From positions 1 through 33,775 of the forward strand of contig JANXMZ010000016.1 of the NCBI GenBank assembly GCA_025354385.1: a stretch of 33,775 bases of DNA, read 5' to 3'. Shown piece by piece: positions 8,060 through 16,957 of the stretch. Source of the DNA: Bacteroidota bacterium (lineage in GTDB: Bacteria > Bacteroidota > Bacteroidia > NS11-12g > UBA955). Each line of letters begins with the position of its first letter. Within the stretch, counting starts at the first letter, position 1. A program made the position numbers and the translations under genes. The notes under the pieces are model-generated. The model was not told where the DNA came from and ran no database searches. It saw only the letters and a program-made list of their open reading frames with translations.

Positions 8060-8911
8060 ATGCATAGAATTACTTTCAAATATACTGCGGTTTTGCTGAT
8101 TATACTTTGTTCGTTTCGACTAAATGCAGCAGATACCCTATCACTTAACGATGCCATTTTAAAGAAAAAAATTAGCGCCGTTATCACTGGGATGGAGCCC
8201 ACAAAAACTGGCGATGTATTGCATTTTGGAGAATGCATACGCATTAAAATGACCTGCCTTGGCGACCAACCTTTGGTAATTCTTTTTAAAACTGGCACCA
8301 CTTTAAAATGCAAGGATGCCAGCATCTCCAACGCGGTTATTTCTAAAATGAAAACAATTGCTTTAGTTCCAAAAAAAGAAAACAATTCGAAGCTGTTTGC
8401 TATTTGTTCCGAATACACCAAATTGACGCCTAATAACGCCCATGCATTTACTGTTGGCGACCCCTGCAGCGATGCCTTAAAAAGAGTTTTGAAAGAAATT
8501 GAAATTCTGAATTTTCAAAATGCCATTGGACAATATGCCGTGTGGTGTGCTACCGATAAATTGGAACTATCCGGTTTGTTGGATTTGTGCAAAGACAAAG
8601 TAAAAACTTCCAATCTTGTAAAAGCCGTATGCAAAGCGCAATTGATTCCTGTACCAAAGGCCTATGCCAATGCGAAAATGAGCATGCGGGTCTATTTCAC
8701 GTACACCCTTACAGATACTTCCAATGTTAAAATTATTTTATACAACAAGACAGGTGATGTGGTGCTTTATTTTTTAACTGCCAAAGAAAAACCAACGGGC
8801 GAATACAAAGAAAGTTATTGGATAACCGATGCCGACCTTGAACCAGGCGATTATCAGGCCTTGTTATATGTAAATGGTGTGCCTGTGCAAACAGAAGATA
8901 TCAAATTTTAG
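8060..8911 (+). CDS. Secreted protein of unknown function
   Basis: A 283-aa protein with a signal peptide (about residues 1-23, ending RLNAA) and no lipobox. It contains nine or more Cys residues scattered through the mature part (for example FGECIRIKMTCL, GDPCSDAL, CATDKLELSG, CKDKVK, KAVCKAQ), unusual for a Bacteroidota envelope protein and suggestive of disulphides. The last 90 residues look like a beta-sandwich (MRVYFTYTLTDTSNVKIIL ... DADLEPGDYQALLYVNG), similar in pattern to filamin/Ig-like domains. I do not recognise the family. It is followed at 22 bases by the MFS gene, after a C8T6 tract. Confidence 0.6.
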   Translation: MHRITFKYTAVLLIILCSFRLNAADTLSLNDAILKKKISAVITGMEPTKTGDVLHFGECIRIKMTCLGDQPLVILFKTGTTLKCKDASISNAVISKMKTIALVPKKENNSKLFAICSEYTKLTPNNAHAFTVGDPCSDALKRVLKEIEILNFQNAIGQYAVWCATDKLELSGLLDLCKDKVKTSNLVKAVCKAQLIPVPKAYANAKMSMRVYFTYTLTDTSNVKIILYNKTGDVVLYFLTAKEKPTGEYKESYWITDADLEPGDYQALLYVNGVPVQTEDIKF

Positions 8912-8933
8912 CCCCCCCCTTTTTTATACCAAA

Positions 8934-10118
8934 ATGAAGGCCATTAGCAAAACCGTTTGGATGCTCTCATTGGTGAGTTTATTTACAGATACGGCCAGCG
9001 AAATGTTGTATCCTGTAATGCCCGTTTATTTAAAATCCATTGGCTTTTCTATTGTATTGATTTGCATTTTAGAAGGATTTGCGGAAGCCATGGCAGGACT
9101 TAGTAAAGGATATTTTGGAAAACTTTCCGACAGCATGGGCAAACGACTCCCCTTTGTGCAAATGGGTTACAGTTTGAGTGCCATTTCAAAACCTTTGATG
9201 GCTTTATTTACCGCTCCAGTTTGGGTTTTCTTTTCGCGTACCATGGATAGGTTGGGCAAAGGCATACGCACCGGTGCTCGAGATGCCATGCTTTCTGGAG
9301 AAGCTACCAAAGCCACCAAAGGTGAAATATTTGGATTTCACAGATCCATGGATACATTAGGGGCTGCCATTGGACCATCGTTAGCCTTACTCTTTCTCTA
9401 CTTTCATCCAGCAGATTATACGACGCTATTTTACATTGCTATAGTGCCAGGACTGCTTGCCATCATCGCCACTTTGCTCCTTAAAGAAAAAACTAATCCC
9501 AATATAGAACCAAAAACCAAACCTTCTTTTTTTTCGTTTTTGAATTATTGGAAAACCAGTCCAAAGGTTTACAAGAGAGTTGTAATAGGTTTATTATTAT
9601 TTGCCTTATTCAATAGCTCGGATATTTTTTTATTATTACAATTAAAACAATGTGGATTAGACGATACCCAAGTTATAGGTATTTATATTTTTTACAATTT
9701 AGCATATGCTTTGTTTGCTTTTCCTGTTGGAAAACTTGCGGATAAGGTAGGTTTAAAAAATACTTTTGTTGCAGGCCTTATTTTATTTGCCATTGTATAT
9801 TTCGGTTTTGCCTTTACTCATACCATTTATATATACTTGGCTTTGTTTCTTATTTATGGGTTATATGCGGCCGCTACCGAAGGTATTTCCAAAGCATGGA
9901 TTAGCAATGTAACCGAAGACAAAGACACCGCCACAGCCATTGGTACTTATGCTGGTTTTCAAAGTATCGCTGCGCTTTTGGCTAGCAGTATAGCAGGCAT
10001 TGTTTGGTATCAGTTTGGGGCCAATGCATTATTTGTAGTCGTTGGTATTTCGACACTCTTTTGCATTTTCTATTTTATTTTTTACACAGAAAAAAGTATT
10101 CATAAATTGCAAAAATGA
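8934..10118 (+). CDS. Major facilitator superfamily transporter
   Basis: A 394-aa membrane protein with about twelve hydrophobic helices, as expected for MFS permeases. The N-terminal half begins LVSLFTDTASEMLYPVMP, then has the loop 2-3 motif GKLSDSMGKR (MFS motif A, GxLaDrxGrk) and MDRLGKGIRTGARDAM in the next cytoplasmic loop. The C-terminal half repeats a motif-A-like GKLADKVGLK. This pattern is common in a group of uncharacterised drug/metabolite MFS exporters. The start at 8934 is preferred because the longer frame (from 8874) would overlap the preceding coding region. Substrate unknown. Confidence 0.85.
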   Translation: MKAISKTVWMLSLVSLFTDTASEMLYPVMPVYLKSIGFSIVLICILEGFAEAMAGLSKGYFGKLSDSMGKRLPFVQMGYSLSAISKPLMALFTAPVWVFFSRTMDRLGKGIRTGARDAMLSGEATKATKGEIFGFHRSMDTLGAAIGPSLALLFLYFHPADYTTLFYIAIVPGLLAIIATLLLKEKTNPNIEPKTKPSFFSFLNYWKTSPKVYKRVVIGLLLFALFNSSDIFLLLQLKQCGLDDTQVIGIYIFYNLAYALFAFPVGKLADKVGLKNTFVAGLILFAIVYFGFAFTHTIYIYLALFLIYGLYAAATEGISKAWISNVTEDKDTATAIGTYAGFQSIAALLASSIAGIVWYQFGANALFVVVGISTLFCIFYFIFYTEKSIHKLQK

Positions 10119-10176
10119 AATTTATTTTAGGGGATTCATCGAATAAACAGGATATTTTTTTGCAGCTAATTTAACA

Positions 10177-12216
10177 CTAAAGCGCATTATAAGCTTTGAT
10201 AAACCTAGCGCCTAAATTTTTATAAGGCGGTATGTAATCTTTGAATTGCGGATTGTCTTTTAACTTGGTAGAAATTTGTTTCCATAAATCTATCCATACA
10301 ATATCCTTTCCTAAACGTATGGTTTCTGTGGTTTCGTTAATCAATACCGAATTAACAACCAAGGTACCCACTTGCTTGGTGCTTACTATCTGCACATCCA
10401 TAGCATTCTCCATGGCCTTGCTAATATTCTGATAGCCACCACAACTGCCCAATATGGCTATGCGATTGCTATTCGTCATATTGGCCAACGTGTTTTCAAT
10501 ATAGTAACTGTGCCCGCGGTGCACAATCATATCGGGAAAACGGTTGCGCTTTTCGAACAATTTGCGAAGCGCTTCTCTGCCGGCAAATTCATCTGCGGGC
10601 TTGTTGGCATATATCTCCATTTTTTTACCTTTAATGGTTTTCATAACTACATAACTGCCCATGTCTTCCTTTTTATAAATGGCGGCAGGGTATTGACCTA
10701 ACCATGCACTAAAGGCAAATTCACCATCCTCATCATCAAAGAAAAAATGTTGCTGAATGTGCACACTGTCCGGAAATAAATCTGCATTGTTGACCCTATC
10801 TAAATTGGGAATGTTGAATTGATATGCACTGGTAAAATTCTCTGGTGTGCCTCCAATTAATTTGGAAAGCAAACCATAAATTTTTATACCATGATCATTT
10901 TTGCTCAGCAAAGTAGCTTTGTATTCACTTTGAATTACATTTCTAAAAAGTGTTTTTATTTTTTCGTTTTCCAAACTACCATAGGTATCTGCCACATCCA
11001 CTGCTGGACCTAAATTTCCGCCGTAATTATATAGGCCGCTCGCAAACATGGTGATCAAGGCATTGGCCTGACTATCGTTCATTGTGCTAAAAAAATCATC
11101 CAGTTTATTATAACCCGCACATTGTTTGATAAAAATTCTGAACTTATTAAAATTAGTTCTCGCCAAAAAATAGTAACCTGATGGCTCTTTCCTTTTCTCC
11201 ATCATGCGTTTATACATGCCTAAAAAAGATGAGGTAAAAATTTCTTCGGGACTGTATACAATGGCTGTGTATATTTCTATGGCATTGTCGTTATCTATGG
11301 GTTCAAAACGCACTGGCTCTTTATCTTCATGTCGCAAATTAATTTCTACCACACGCTCCATGCCCATTGTTTGCAATTCCTTGTCTACTGTATAATCTGC
11401 CAATATGTTTTTATTTTTCCTCAATTCAATGAGTGTTTTTAAAAATAATTTAGGATTCTTACTCAAGGTTTCCGCATCTTCTAAATCCATTTGCTTGTGG
11501 TAAATATAATGCAACAAGGCATAAGATTTAGATTGCATGCCATAGGTTTTATAAATGGTATTAATGAGTTGTACAACGGTATCTTTGGAGTTTTTGAGAG
11601 CACGGTCGACCAAATGATTGGTGCCAAAATATTGTTTCACCGCATTGGGATCTGCCTTGGCCACAGCATTCACCACCACATTGCCTATTGGTGTGTAAGC
11701 CAGATTCTTAAATTTATTCAACAAATCTGTAGGATAAAATTGAGACACATGGTTCCAATAATCTTTGGCGTATCCTTTGGTATTTATAAAATCTGAAATG
11801 AGTATTCCCGATTTCAAATCCGTTTTTAACAATTCTAATTCCTTTATATCATTTTTCAATACCATTATTTTATCTGCCAATTCAAGCGCATGCAAGTTGG
11901 CCGTTAAGTGGTAGACATTGTTGCGCTGTACCAATTTTAAAAATTCTATTAAAGCCTTGTAATTAGCATCTGTATTTTTAATATCGGATTGGGCAATGTG
12001 AGCCTGCAACTGATCGACTAATGCAATGTATATTTTGGAGGCTTGCTGGTTTTGACTGAAATTACCAATGCTGATGTACTTATCTGCTTTCATATCCAGC
12101 ATATCAATTCGGTCTTGCTCGGCATCTACCAATTTACTAAAATCCAGTTTCTGCGCATTTATTTGAATGGTTAGAAAAATAAAAATACTGCCAATAAAAA
12201 ATGTTTTCATTCTCAT
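10177..12216 (-). CDS. Large secreted protein with a caspase-like C-terminal motif, unknown function
   Basis: A 679-aa protein with a signal peptide (ending FLTIQINAQ). The first 480 residues are alpha-helical in character, with no motif I recognise. The C-terminal 150 residues contain MIVHRGHSYY (His at about 566 and 569), then RIAILGSCGGY with Cys592 after a hydrophobic beta-strand. A His followed by a hydrophobic strand ending in Ser-Cys-Gly-Gly is the arrangement of clan CD cysteine peptidases (caspase, gingipain and CHAT types). The His-Cys spacing (about 23) is shorter than in most members, so catalysis is uncertain. Two ATGs, 12216 and 12210, are plausible; both follow a promoter box. 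It is convergent with the MFS gene. Confidence 0.65.
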   Translation of the reverse strand: MRMKTFFIGSIFIFLTIQINAQKLDFSKLVDAEQDRIDMLDMKADKYISIGNFSQNQQASKIYIALVDQLQAHIAQSDIKNTDANYKALIEFLKLVQRNNVYHLTANLHALELADKIMVLKNDIKELELLKTDLKSGILISDFINTKGYAKDYWNHVSQFYPTDLLNKFKNLAYTPIGNVVVNAVAKADPNAVKQYFGTNHLVDRALKNSKDTVVQLINTIYKTYGMQSKSYALLHYIYHKQMDLEDAETLSKNPKLFLKTLIELRKNKNILADYTVDKELQTMGMERVVEINLRHEDKEPVRFEPIDNDNAIEIYTAIVYSPEEIFTSSFLGMYKRMMEKRKEPSGYYFLARTNFNKFRIFIKQCAGYNKLDDFFSTMNDSQANALITMFASGLYNYGGNLGPAVDVADTYGSLENEKIKTLFRNVIQSEYKATLLSKNDHGIKIYGLLSKLIGGTPENFTSAYQFNIPNLDRVNNADLFPDSVHIQQHFFFDDEDGEFAFSAWLGQYPAAIYKKEDMGSYVVMKTIKGKKMEIYANKPADEFAGREALRKLFEKRNRFPDMIVHRGHSYYIENTLANMTNSNRIAILGSCGGYQNISKAMENAMDVQIVSTKQVGTLVVNSVLINETTETIRLGKDIVWIDLWKQISTKLKDNPQFKDYIPPYKNLGARFIKAYNAL

Positions 12217-12225
12217 ATGATTTTC

Positions 12226-12257
12226 CAAATATAATGCCATGGTTATAGATGTAACAA
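12226..12257 (-). promoter_or_regulatory. Promoter for the 679-aa secreted protein
   Basis: On the minus strand a TTG (12257-12255), 21 bases, then TATATTTG (12233-12226) match the Bacteroidota promoter layout. It lies inside the longest open frame (from 12240), which argues for translation from 12216 or 12210. Confidence 0.5.
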
Positions 12258-12296
12258 TGAATGTTCAAATTTATGCGATTAAATCTTGATTTGAGT

Positions 12297-12327
12297 TTTG
12301 ATTATAGCCCATTCTTGTTTAGATTTG
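12297..12327 (+). promoter_or_regulatory. Consensus Bacteroidota promoter for the first paralogous lipoprotein
   Basis: TTTG (12297-12300), exactly 19 bases, then TAGATTTG (12320-12327). This is a full match to TTTG-N19-TAnnTTTG, ending 13 bases before the ATG at 12341. Confidence 0.75.
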
Positions 12328-12340
12328 TTAAATACAAACC

Positions 12341-13135
12341 ATGAAAAAGCAAAATACCTATCACTTTTTAGTGAGCCTAATTATCATAGCACTTTTGAGT
12401 TCTTGCAAGGCACGGTTTTATACCCCCAATCGCAATCCGGTTCCATTGTTTAAAAACAAAGGGGATGTTTACCTGGATGCTTCTACAAACTTGGCCAACA
12501 AATACGATATTACAGCTGGTTATGCCGTTTCAAATAATATTGGGGCCTATGTTGGATATGGCGGTGCTAAAGAGAACTCCAGCACTCCGCATACAGATTC
12601 TAATGGCAATAATATTGGCAATACTTCTTATCAATACAGAGGGGATATGTTAAACATGGGGTTAGGTTATTTTTTAAATCAAGAGCAAAGTAGTGAGTTC
12701 CGTTTTGAGCTATTTGGTGATATTGCCTTGGGGTCTTATCGCAATACAGTAACGAATGGCGCAAGCAATGATTTTTTGAATGGACAGTATACAAGAATTG
12801 GCATAATGCCCAATATTGGATATACTAGCTTGGACAACAAAGTATGTTTCGCATACTCTGCTCGATTCAGCAATATTCGTTTTTCCGATGCCTCTTACAG
12901 CAATTACAATTATTGGTCGGGAGAGTTGAAACGATTGAATAGACAGACCAATTACAACATGTTAGAGCATTGTTTATTATTCAGGGCTGGCAGTGAAAAT
13001 ATAAAATTTCAGTTACAATTTGCGCTTTACCATGGCTTAAATTCCGACCCTAATAACACGAATGCCATACCTTGGTTTAACAGTTCCATTATGATGGGAT
13101 TGGTTATAAATATGAATGCTTTAGATTTTCATTAA
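12341..13135 (+). CDS. Lipoprotein with beta-barrel-like character (paralog A)
   Basis: A 264-aa protein with a lipoprotein signal peptide (LLSSC, Cys at about 22). The mature part opens ARFYTPNRNPVPLFKNKGD and then alternates short amphipathic beta strands and turns (for example ITAGYAVSNNIGAYVGYGG and CFAYSARFSNIRF), with a Gly/Asn/Tyr-rich composition, as in small outer-membrane barrels. It is a paralog of the gene at 16958-17755: both share LFKNxGD, xASTxLxNxYDI, NMGxGxF and a YSARFSxIxF block at matching positions. It has its own near-perfect promoter. It precedes the T9SS lectin-like gene. Function unknown; a surface or structural role is inferred. Confidence 0.75.
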   Translation: MKKQNTYHFLVSLIIIALLSSCKARFYTPNRNPVPLFKNKGDVYLDASTNLANKYDITAGYAVSNNIGAYVGYGGAKENSSTPHTDSNGNNIGNTSYQYRGDMLNMGLGYFLNQEQSSEFRFELFGDIALGSYRNTVTNGASNDFLNGQYTRIGIMPNIGYTSLDNKVCFAYSARFSNIRFSDASYSNYNYWSGELKRLNRQTNYNMLEHCLLFRAGSENIKFQLQFALYHGLNSDPNNTNAIPWFNSSIMMGLVINMNALDFH

Positions 13136-13309
13136 TTTGAACTTATTACAATTTGGCATCTAAATAACCGACTTATTTTTTAGATTCTATAAATTCACAT
13201 TTTGCAAAAAAACAATTGCAAATTACTGACTAATTATCCCTTACATTTATTTTATTTTTGAATTTTTGAAGACAAAATTGTTCTTTTAACCCTCATTTTG
13301 AAAAAAAAA

Positions 13310-13333
13310 CGAAAAAAAGTCAACTTTTTTTCG
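13310..13333. terminator. Near-perfect palindrome, possible bidirectional terminator
   Basis: The arms CGAAAAAAAGT and ACTTTTTTTCG are perfectly complementary around a 2-base centre. It lies 175 bases after the lipoprotein stop. An A-run on one arm and a T-run on the other suit a weak bidirectional terminator, but the stem is A/T-dominated, so a protein-binding palindrome is equally possible. Confidence 0.35.
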
Positions 13334-13525
13334 AAAAATTTCATAAATGTCCGAATAATATCCCTTTAAATAATTTAAATGATTGATTGATTGAAATCTA
13401 TGATAAATAATTTTAGGCTCAATTAGGTTATGGTGGTGTACTAATTAAAAATTAAAAGATGAATGGGTTTAAGTATTAACCACCAATTTCATTTTTCGAT
13501 TGAGTTATAATACTTACTAAATCAC

Positions 13526-13589
13526 AAGTCCCAAAATTCAAAAAAGTAAAGCTGGTGGTTATTTAACAAAAGTCCCAAAATTCAAAAAA
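13526..13589 (+). repeat. 20-base direct repeat upstream of the T9SS gene
   Basis: AAGTCCCAAAATTCAAAAAA occurs at 13526-13545 and again, identical, at 13570-13589. The 44-base period is close to four helical turns. The copies lie about 85-150 bases upstream of the promoter box at 13696, where an activator or repressor pair could sit. Confidence 0.6.
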
Positions 13590-13672
13590 TGCAAATAATT
13601 AACATTTGTCAATTATTTAAAATAACCCTTGAGTAAATAGTACTAACTCTAATATCTACAAGGGTTTCAGGC

Positions 13673-13703
13673 TTGTATTCTAATTTTTTTGACTATAGTT
13701 TTG
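13673..13703 (+). promoter_or_regulatory. Promoter for the T9SS lectin-like protein
   Basis: TTG (13673-13675), 20 bases, then TAGTTTTG (13696-13703) match the Bacteroidota promoter. The TTG is also the first codon of the longest open frame, so that frame start is better read as a -33 element; translation then starts at the ATG at 13724. Confidence 0.65.
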
Positions 13704-13723
13704 CCTCACTTAATTATACACAA

Positions 13724-16700
13724 ATGAACCATTTTTACACAGCAAAAAAACAAAGACTAATAGCATTGAGCAAAATTATTGTAATCATTGCTATCTTTTC
13801 TTTAAATCCATTTTGTTTATCATCTCAAACGGCCTCATCGGTTAACATAAGTGGTACAACTACTGTTAATGCAATTTCGAATAATACAGCAACAGTTGTA
13901 GACGGAGGATTAATCCTAACTTCTAATGGCACACTAACCGGTTTTACAATTTCTATTACGGGAAGTTATACCAGTGGTGATGTATTGAATTACACTGGCA
14001 CGCTCCCATCTGGAATTACCTCTACTGCTTTTAATACCACTACCCGAAGTTTGGTATTTACTGGTACAACAACGGCAGCCAATTGGCAGGCTTTATTGCG
14101 AACCGTTACACTTACAACCACATCTGCAGTTTGTAATCCTGAAAGCAGAATGGTGAGTTTTGTAGTGGGTTATAAATATTACAATATTCTGAATGGCCAT
14201 TTTTATGAATACTATGCTACAGGATTAAGTTGGACAGGAGCAAAAACATATGCTTCCGGTCTATCATATTTTGGCAGAGAAGGTTATTTAGCCACCATTA
14301 CTGTTGGTTCCGAAAATAGTTTTTCCTATGTATTGGTTGGTCAAAATTCATGGATAGGATGCTCGGATAATTATGTACAAATAAATGCGGCCTTGGGCTA
14401 CTCTGCTTATGCTAACCAAGCTGCCTCTGATGGCAATTTTTATTGGATTACTGGTCCAGACAGGGGTTTAAAAATATCTGCACAAAATGCTTGGGGTTCT
14501 GGTGGCGTATTGCCAGTGGCAGGGGTTTATAACAATTGGTCATCTGGCGAACCTAATGATTATCCTGATCAAACCTCTGGCAGTCCTGGTGAAGAAGATT
14601 ACGGCCACATGTATACTGGCATTGGCTTATGGAACGATTTTCCGAATAGCAGTTCCATTGGCAGTATTATAGAATATGGCAATATGCCGAATGACAATAC
14701 CACTTCGCAAGTTGTATTCACGCGCAATATTAATATTAATGGTGCTCCTTCTGGCACTATTACAGGAGGTAATGTTTCGGTTTGCTCAGGAACCAATAGC
14801 ACCACCCTTACCCTTACCGGTCTTTCTGGAACCGTTGTAAGATGGGAATCATCTTCGGATAATTTCTTTACAGCAGGCAACACTATTTCTAATACCACTA
14901 CTACTTTAACCGTAACTAATATTAACGCAACTACCTATTACCGTGCTGTTGTGAATACCGTTAGTGGTTGCAGCAACTTGGCTACTTCATCTACTACTAT
15001 AACTGTTAATACAACCATTTCTGGCAATATAGTAGCCGATAATAATACCATTTGTGCAGGTTCAAGTGTTAAATTTAATTTATTTGGGAATACAGGAAGT
15101 GTAATAAAATGGCAAACCTCTACAGGTAGTACATTTGCTTCTGCTGTTACTGATATTGCTAACACAACAACTGCTTTAACACATAGCATTGCCTCTACAG
15201 GCACTTATTATTACAGAGCGGTAGTTCAAAACAGCGGCTGTGGCAGTGCCGTTAACACGCCTATTTATACCATTACCGTTATTAGCGGAACAGCTCCAGT
15301 TGGTGGTGCAGTTAGCAATGCACAACATTGCAGTGGTAGTAATTCGGGTACACTTTCTCTGGTTGGTTCTACAGGTACCGTTGTTAAATGGCAATCATCC
15401 ACAGATGGTGGAATTATTTGGACCGATATTGCTAATACTACCACCAGTTTATCATACTCGGGTATTACTTCCAATATTACTTACAGAGCGCAACTAACAA
15501 ATGGATCATGCGGCACCACCTACAGCAGTGCTGGAACTGTAACTGTTTTTGGTTCCACTGTAAGTCGTTGGGATGGCGGCACCAGCAATGCATGGCAAAC
15601 AGCCTCTAATTGGTGTGGCGGGATAGCCGACAATGGCATCGATGTAGTAATCAATAGTGCTGCTAGTAATCATTTGGTATTAGATCAAAACAGAAGCATT
15701 GGCAATTTAAATTTCAATGACGCCAATCGCACAATTTCAATTGGGGCATTTACATTAACTGTTTCAAGTTTCACAGGTGGCAACAGTCTTAATTATATTA
15801 AGACAACTGGGGCAGGTATGGTAAAAAACACCATTACCAATGGCACCAGCACCAGCTTACCTGTGGGCAATACCACTTACAATCCTTTAACCATTACCAA
15901 TAATACAGGCATTTCGGATGCGCTTTCTGTAAGGGTTTTCGATCGCGTATACTACTCTGGCTATGCTGGCGATACCACCAAAGATGGCCACGTAAGACAT
16001 ACTTGGGATATTGCAAAAGCCAATGCCAATGCAGGTAGCGGCTTAAATTTTGTATTCAATTGGAATTCCGGTGAAGGCTTTAATCTTACCACACCTACTT
16101 TATACCACAACGATGGCGGTTATTGGGTAAAACAAACAGGCACTACTAGTTCCACCACCACTAGCTTAACATACACTGGCTACACTGGCACCTTCTCTCC
16201 ATTCGCCATAGGCAATCCTTTAACATCCTTGCCTGTTACCATTATAAATTTGGAAGGCAAAGCCAATAATGAGAATCATACGACTTTATTAAAATGGCAA
16301 ACTGCTTCCGAAAACAACAGCGATTATTTTGCAGTTCAACGCAGCCTTGATGGTCAACATTGGCAAACCATTGGCACTGTAAAAGCCAAAGGCAATAGCA
16401 ATAGTTTACAATTTTATGAATACACCGATTTGAATGCAGCACAGGTTAATTTATACCGCTTGGTAGAAGTAGATTTGAATAAACAAACTGCCATGACAGA
16501 TATTATTAGAATAGCTTTTGGAGCAAGTAGTACACAAAAAGTAAATGTCTATCCTAACCCATCTAAAGGGTTAGTAAACATTGAAACCGATGAACCTGCT
16601 ACCTATACTGTAATGGATATTAATGGGCGCTTGGTAGCCGAGGGCAATGTATATGGACAAATACTATTAAACAATCTAGCACCAGGTTTATACATGATAA

Positions 16701-16750
16701 GGGTTACTATTAATGATACTGTGAAAAACATTAAATTGATGATGGAATAA
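13724..16750 (+). CDS. T9SS-secreted surface protein with a C-type-lectin-like domain and Ig-like repeats
   Basis: A 1008-aa modular exported protein. Order: signal peptide (to about residue 36); a cadherin/adhesin-like beta domain (about 37-140, with GDVLNYTGTLPSGI); a C-type-lectin-like domain (about 150-319) with GREGYLATIT, NSWIGCSD, NNWSSGEPND, EEDYGHMYTGIGLWND and IIEYG; three Ig-like repeats (about 340-610), each starting with a Cys near CSGTN/CAGSS/CSGSN and containing a VVRW/VIKW/VVKW strand and YYRA or TYRA; a WDGGTSNAWQTASNWCGG region; a domain with LLKWQTASENNSDYF; and a type A T9SS sorting domain (VYPNP ... LAPGLYMIRV). It should cross the outer membrane by T9SS and be held at the surface. 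CTLDs bind glycans or proteins; whether calcium is used cannot be told, though EPND resembles the EPN calcium-site motif. Paralogous lipoprotein genes flank it. Confidence 0.9.
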   Translation: MNHFYTAKKQRLIALSKIIVIIAIFSLNPFCLSSQTASSVNISGTTTVNAISNNTATVVDGGLILTSNGTLTGFTISITGSYTSGDVLNYTGTLPSGITSTAFNTTTRSLVFTGTTTAANWQALLRTVTLTTTSAVCNPESRMVSFVVGYKYYNILNGHFYEYYATGLSWTGAKTYASGLSYFGREGYLATITVGSENSFSYVLVGQNSWIGCSDNYVQINAALGYSAYANQAASDGNFYWITGPDRGLKISAQNAWGSGGVLPVAGVYNNWSSGEPNDYPDQTSGSPGEEDYGHMYTGIGLWNDFPNSSSIGSIIEYGNMPNDNTTSQVVFTRNININGAPSGTITGGNVSVCSGTNSTTLTLTGLSGTVVRWESSSDNFFTAGNTISNTTTTLTVTNINATTYYRAVVNTVSGCSNLATSSTTITVNTTISGNIVADNNTICAGSSVKFNLFGNTGSVIKWQTSTGSTFASAVTDIANTTTALTHSIASTGTYYYRAVVQNSGCGSAVNTPIYTITVISGTAPVGGAVSNAQHCSGSNSGTLSLVGSTGTVVKWQSSTDGGIIWTDIANTTTSLSYSGITSNITYRAQLTNGSCGTTYSSAGTVTVFGSTVSRWDGGTSNAWQTASNWCGGIADNGIDVVINSAASNHLVLDQNRSIGNLNFNDANRTISIGAFTLTVSSFTGGNSLNYIKTTGAGMVKNTITNGTSTSLPVGNTTYNPLTITNNTGISDALSVRVFDRVYYSGYAGDTTKDGHVRHTWDIAKANANAGSGLNFVFNWNSGEGFNLTTPTLYHNDGGYWVKQTGTTSSTTTSLTYTGYTGTFSPFAIGNPLTSLPVTIINLEGKANNENHTTLLKWQTASENNSDYFAVQRSLDGQHWQTIGTVKAKGNSNSLQFYEYTDLNAAQVNLYRLVEVDLNKQTAMTDIIRIAFGASSTQKVNVYPNPSKGLVNIETDEPATYTVMDINGRLVAEGNVYGQILLNNLAPGLYMIRVTINDTVKNIKLMME

Positions 16751-16771
16751 TTCGACTGCAACAATACCTTT

Positions 16772-16820
16772 AAAGGGCAGGATCCGAAAACTTTTAAACT
16801 CGGGTTCTGTCCTTTTTTTT
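16772..16820 (+). terminator. Rho-independent terminator of the T9SS gene
   Basis: AAAGGGCAGGATCCGA (16772-16787) pairs over all 16 positions, with four G-T wobbles, with TCGGGTTCTGTCCTTT (16800-16815), followed directly by further T residues. It starts 22 bases after the stop codon. Confidence 0.9.
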
Positions 16821-16909
16821 GAAAATTTGGGGATGGTATTGATCATAAATGCAGTGGATATAATTTCACTAATATAGCAAGGTTACATACTTTAGCTTGG
16901 TAAAATTAA

Positions 16910-16940
16910 TTTGCATGTTACATAACAAGTATTAAGTTTG
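16910..16940 (+). promoter_or_regulatory. Consensus Bacteroidota promoter for the second paralogous lipoprotein
   Basis: TTTG (16910-16913), exactly 19 bases, then TAAGTTTG (16933-16940), 17 bases before the ATG at 16958. It has the same arrangement and spacing as the promoter of paralog A. Confidence 0.75.
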
Positions 16941-16957
16941 TCTAAACCATTAACAAT

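Larger units (their letters stand above)
13136..13672. other. Long AT-rich intergenic region with palindromes and repeats
   Basis: No credible gene is seen here on either strand. It holds three structures upstream of the T9SS gene. A 24-base near-palindrome (13310-13333) has two 11-base arms around a central CA. A 20-base direct repeat, AAGTCCCAAAATTCAAAAAA, occurs at 13526-13545 and 13570-13589 with a 44-base period. An inverted pair, AACCCTTG (13624-13631) with CAAGGGTT (13659-13666), lies just upstream of the promoter. The palindrome could be a bidirectional terminator for the preceding gene; the direct repeat could be an operator. Both are inferences from position. Confidence 0.6.

Noticed and set aside
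8005..8421. 138-codon minus-strand frame opposite the start of the 283-aa secreted gene
   Set aside because: The plus-strand frame has a signal peptide, promoter box and downstream partner; the minus frame has none of these and overlaps the msrB upstream region.
14599..15474. Long minus-strand frames opposite the T9SS gene
   Set aside because: They mirror the Thr/Asn/Val-rich repeats of the real gene and show no independent features.
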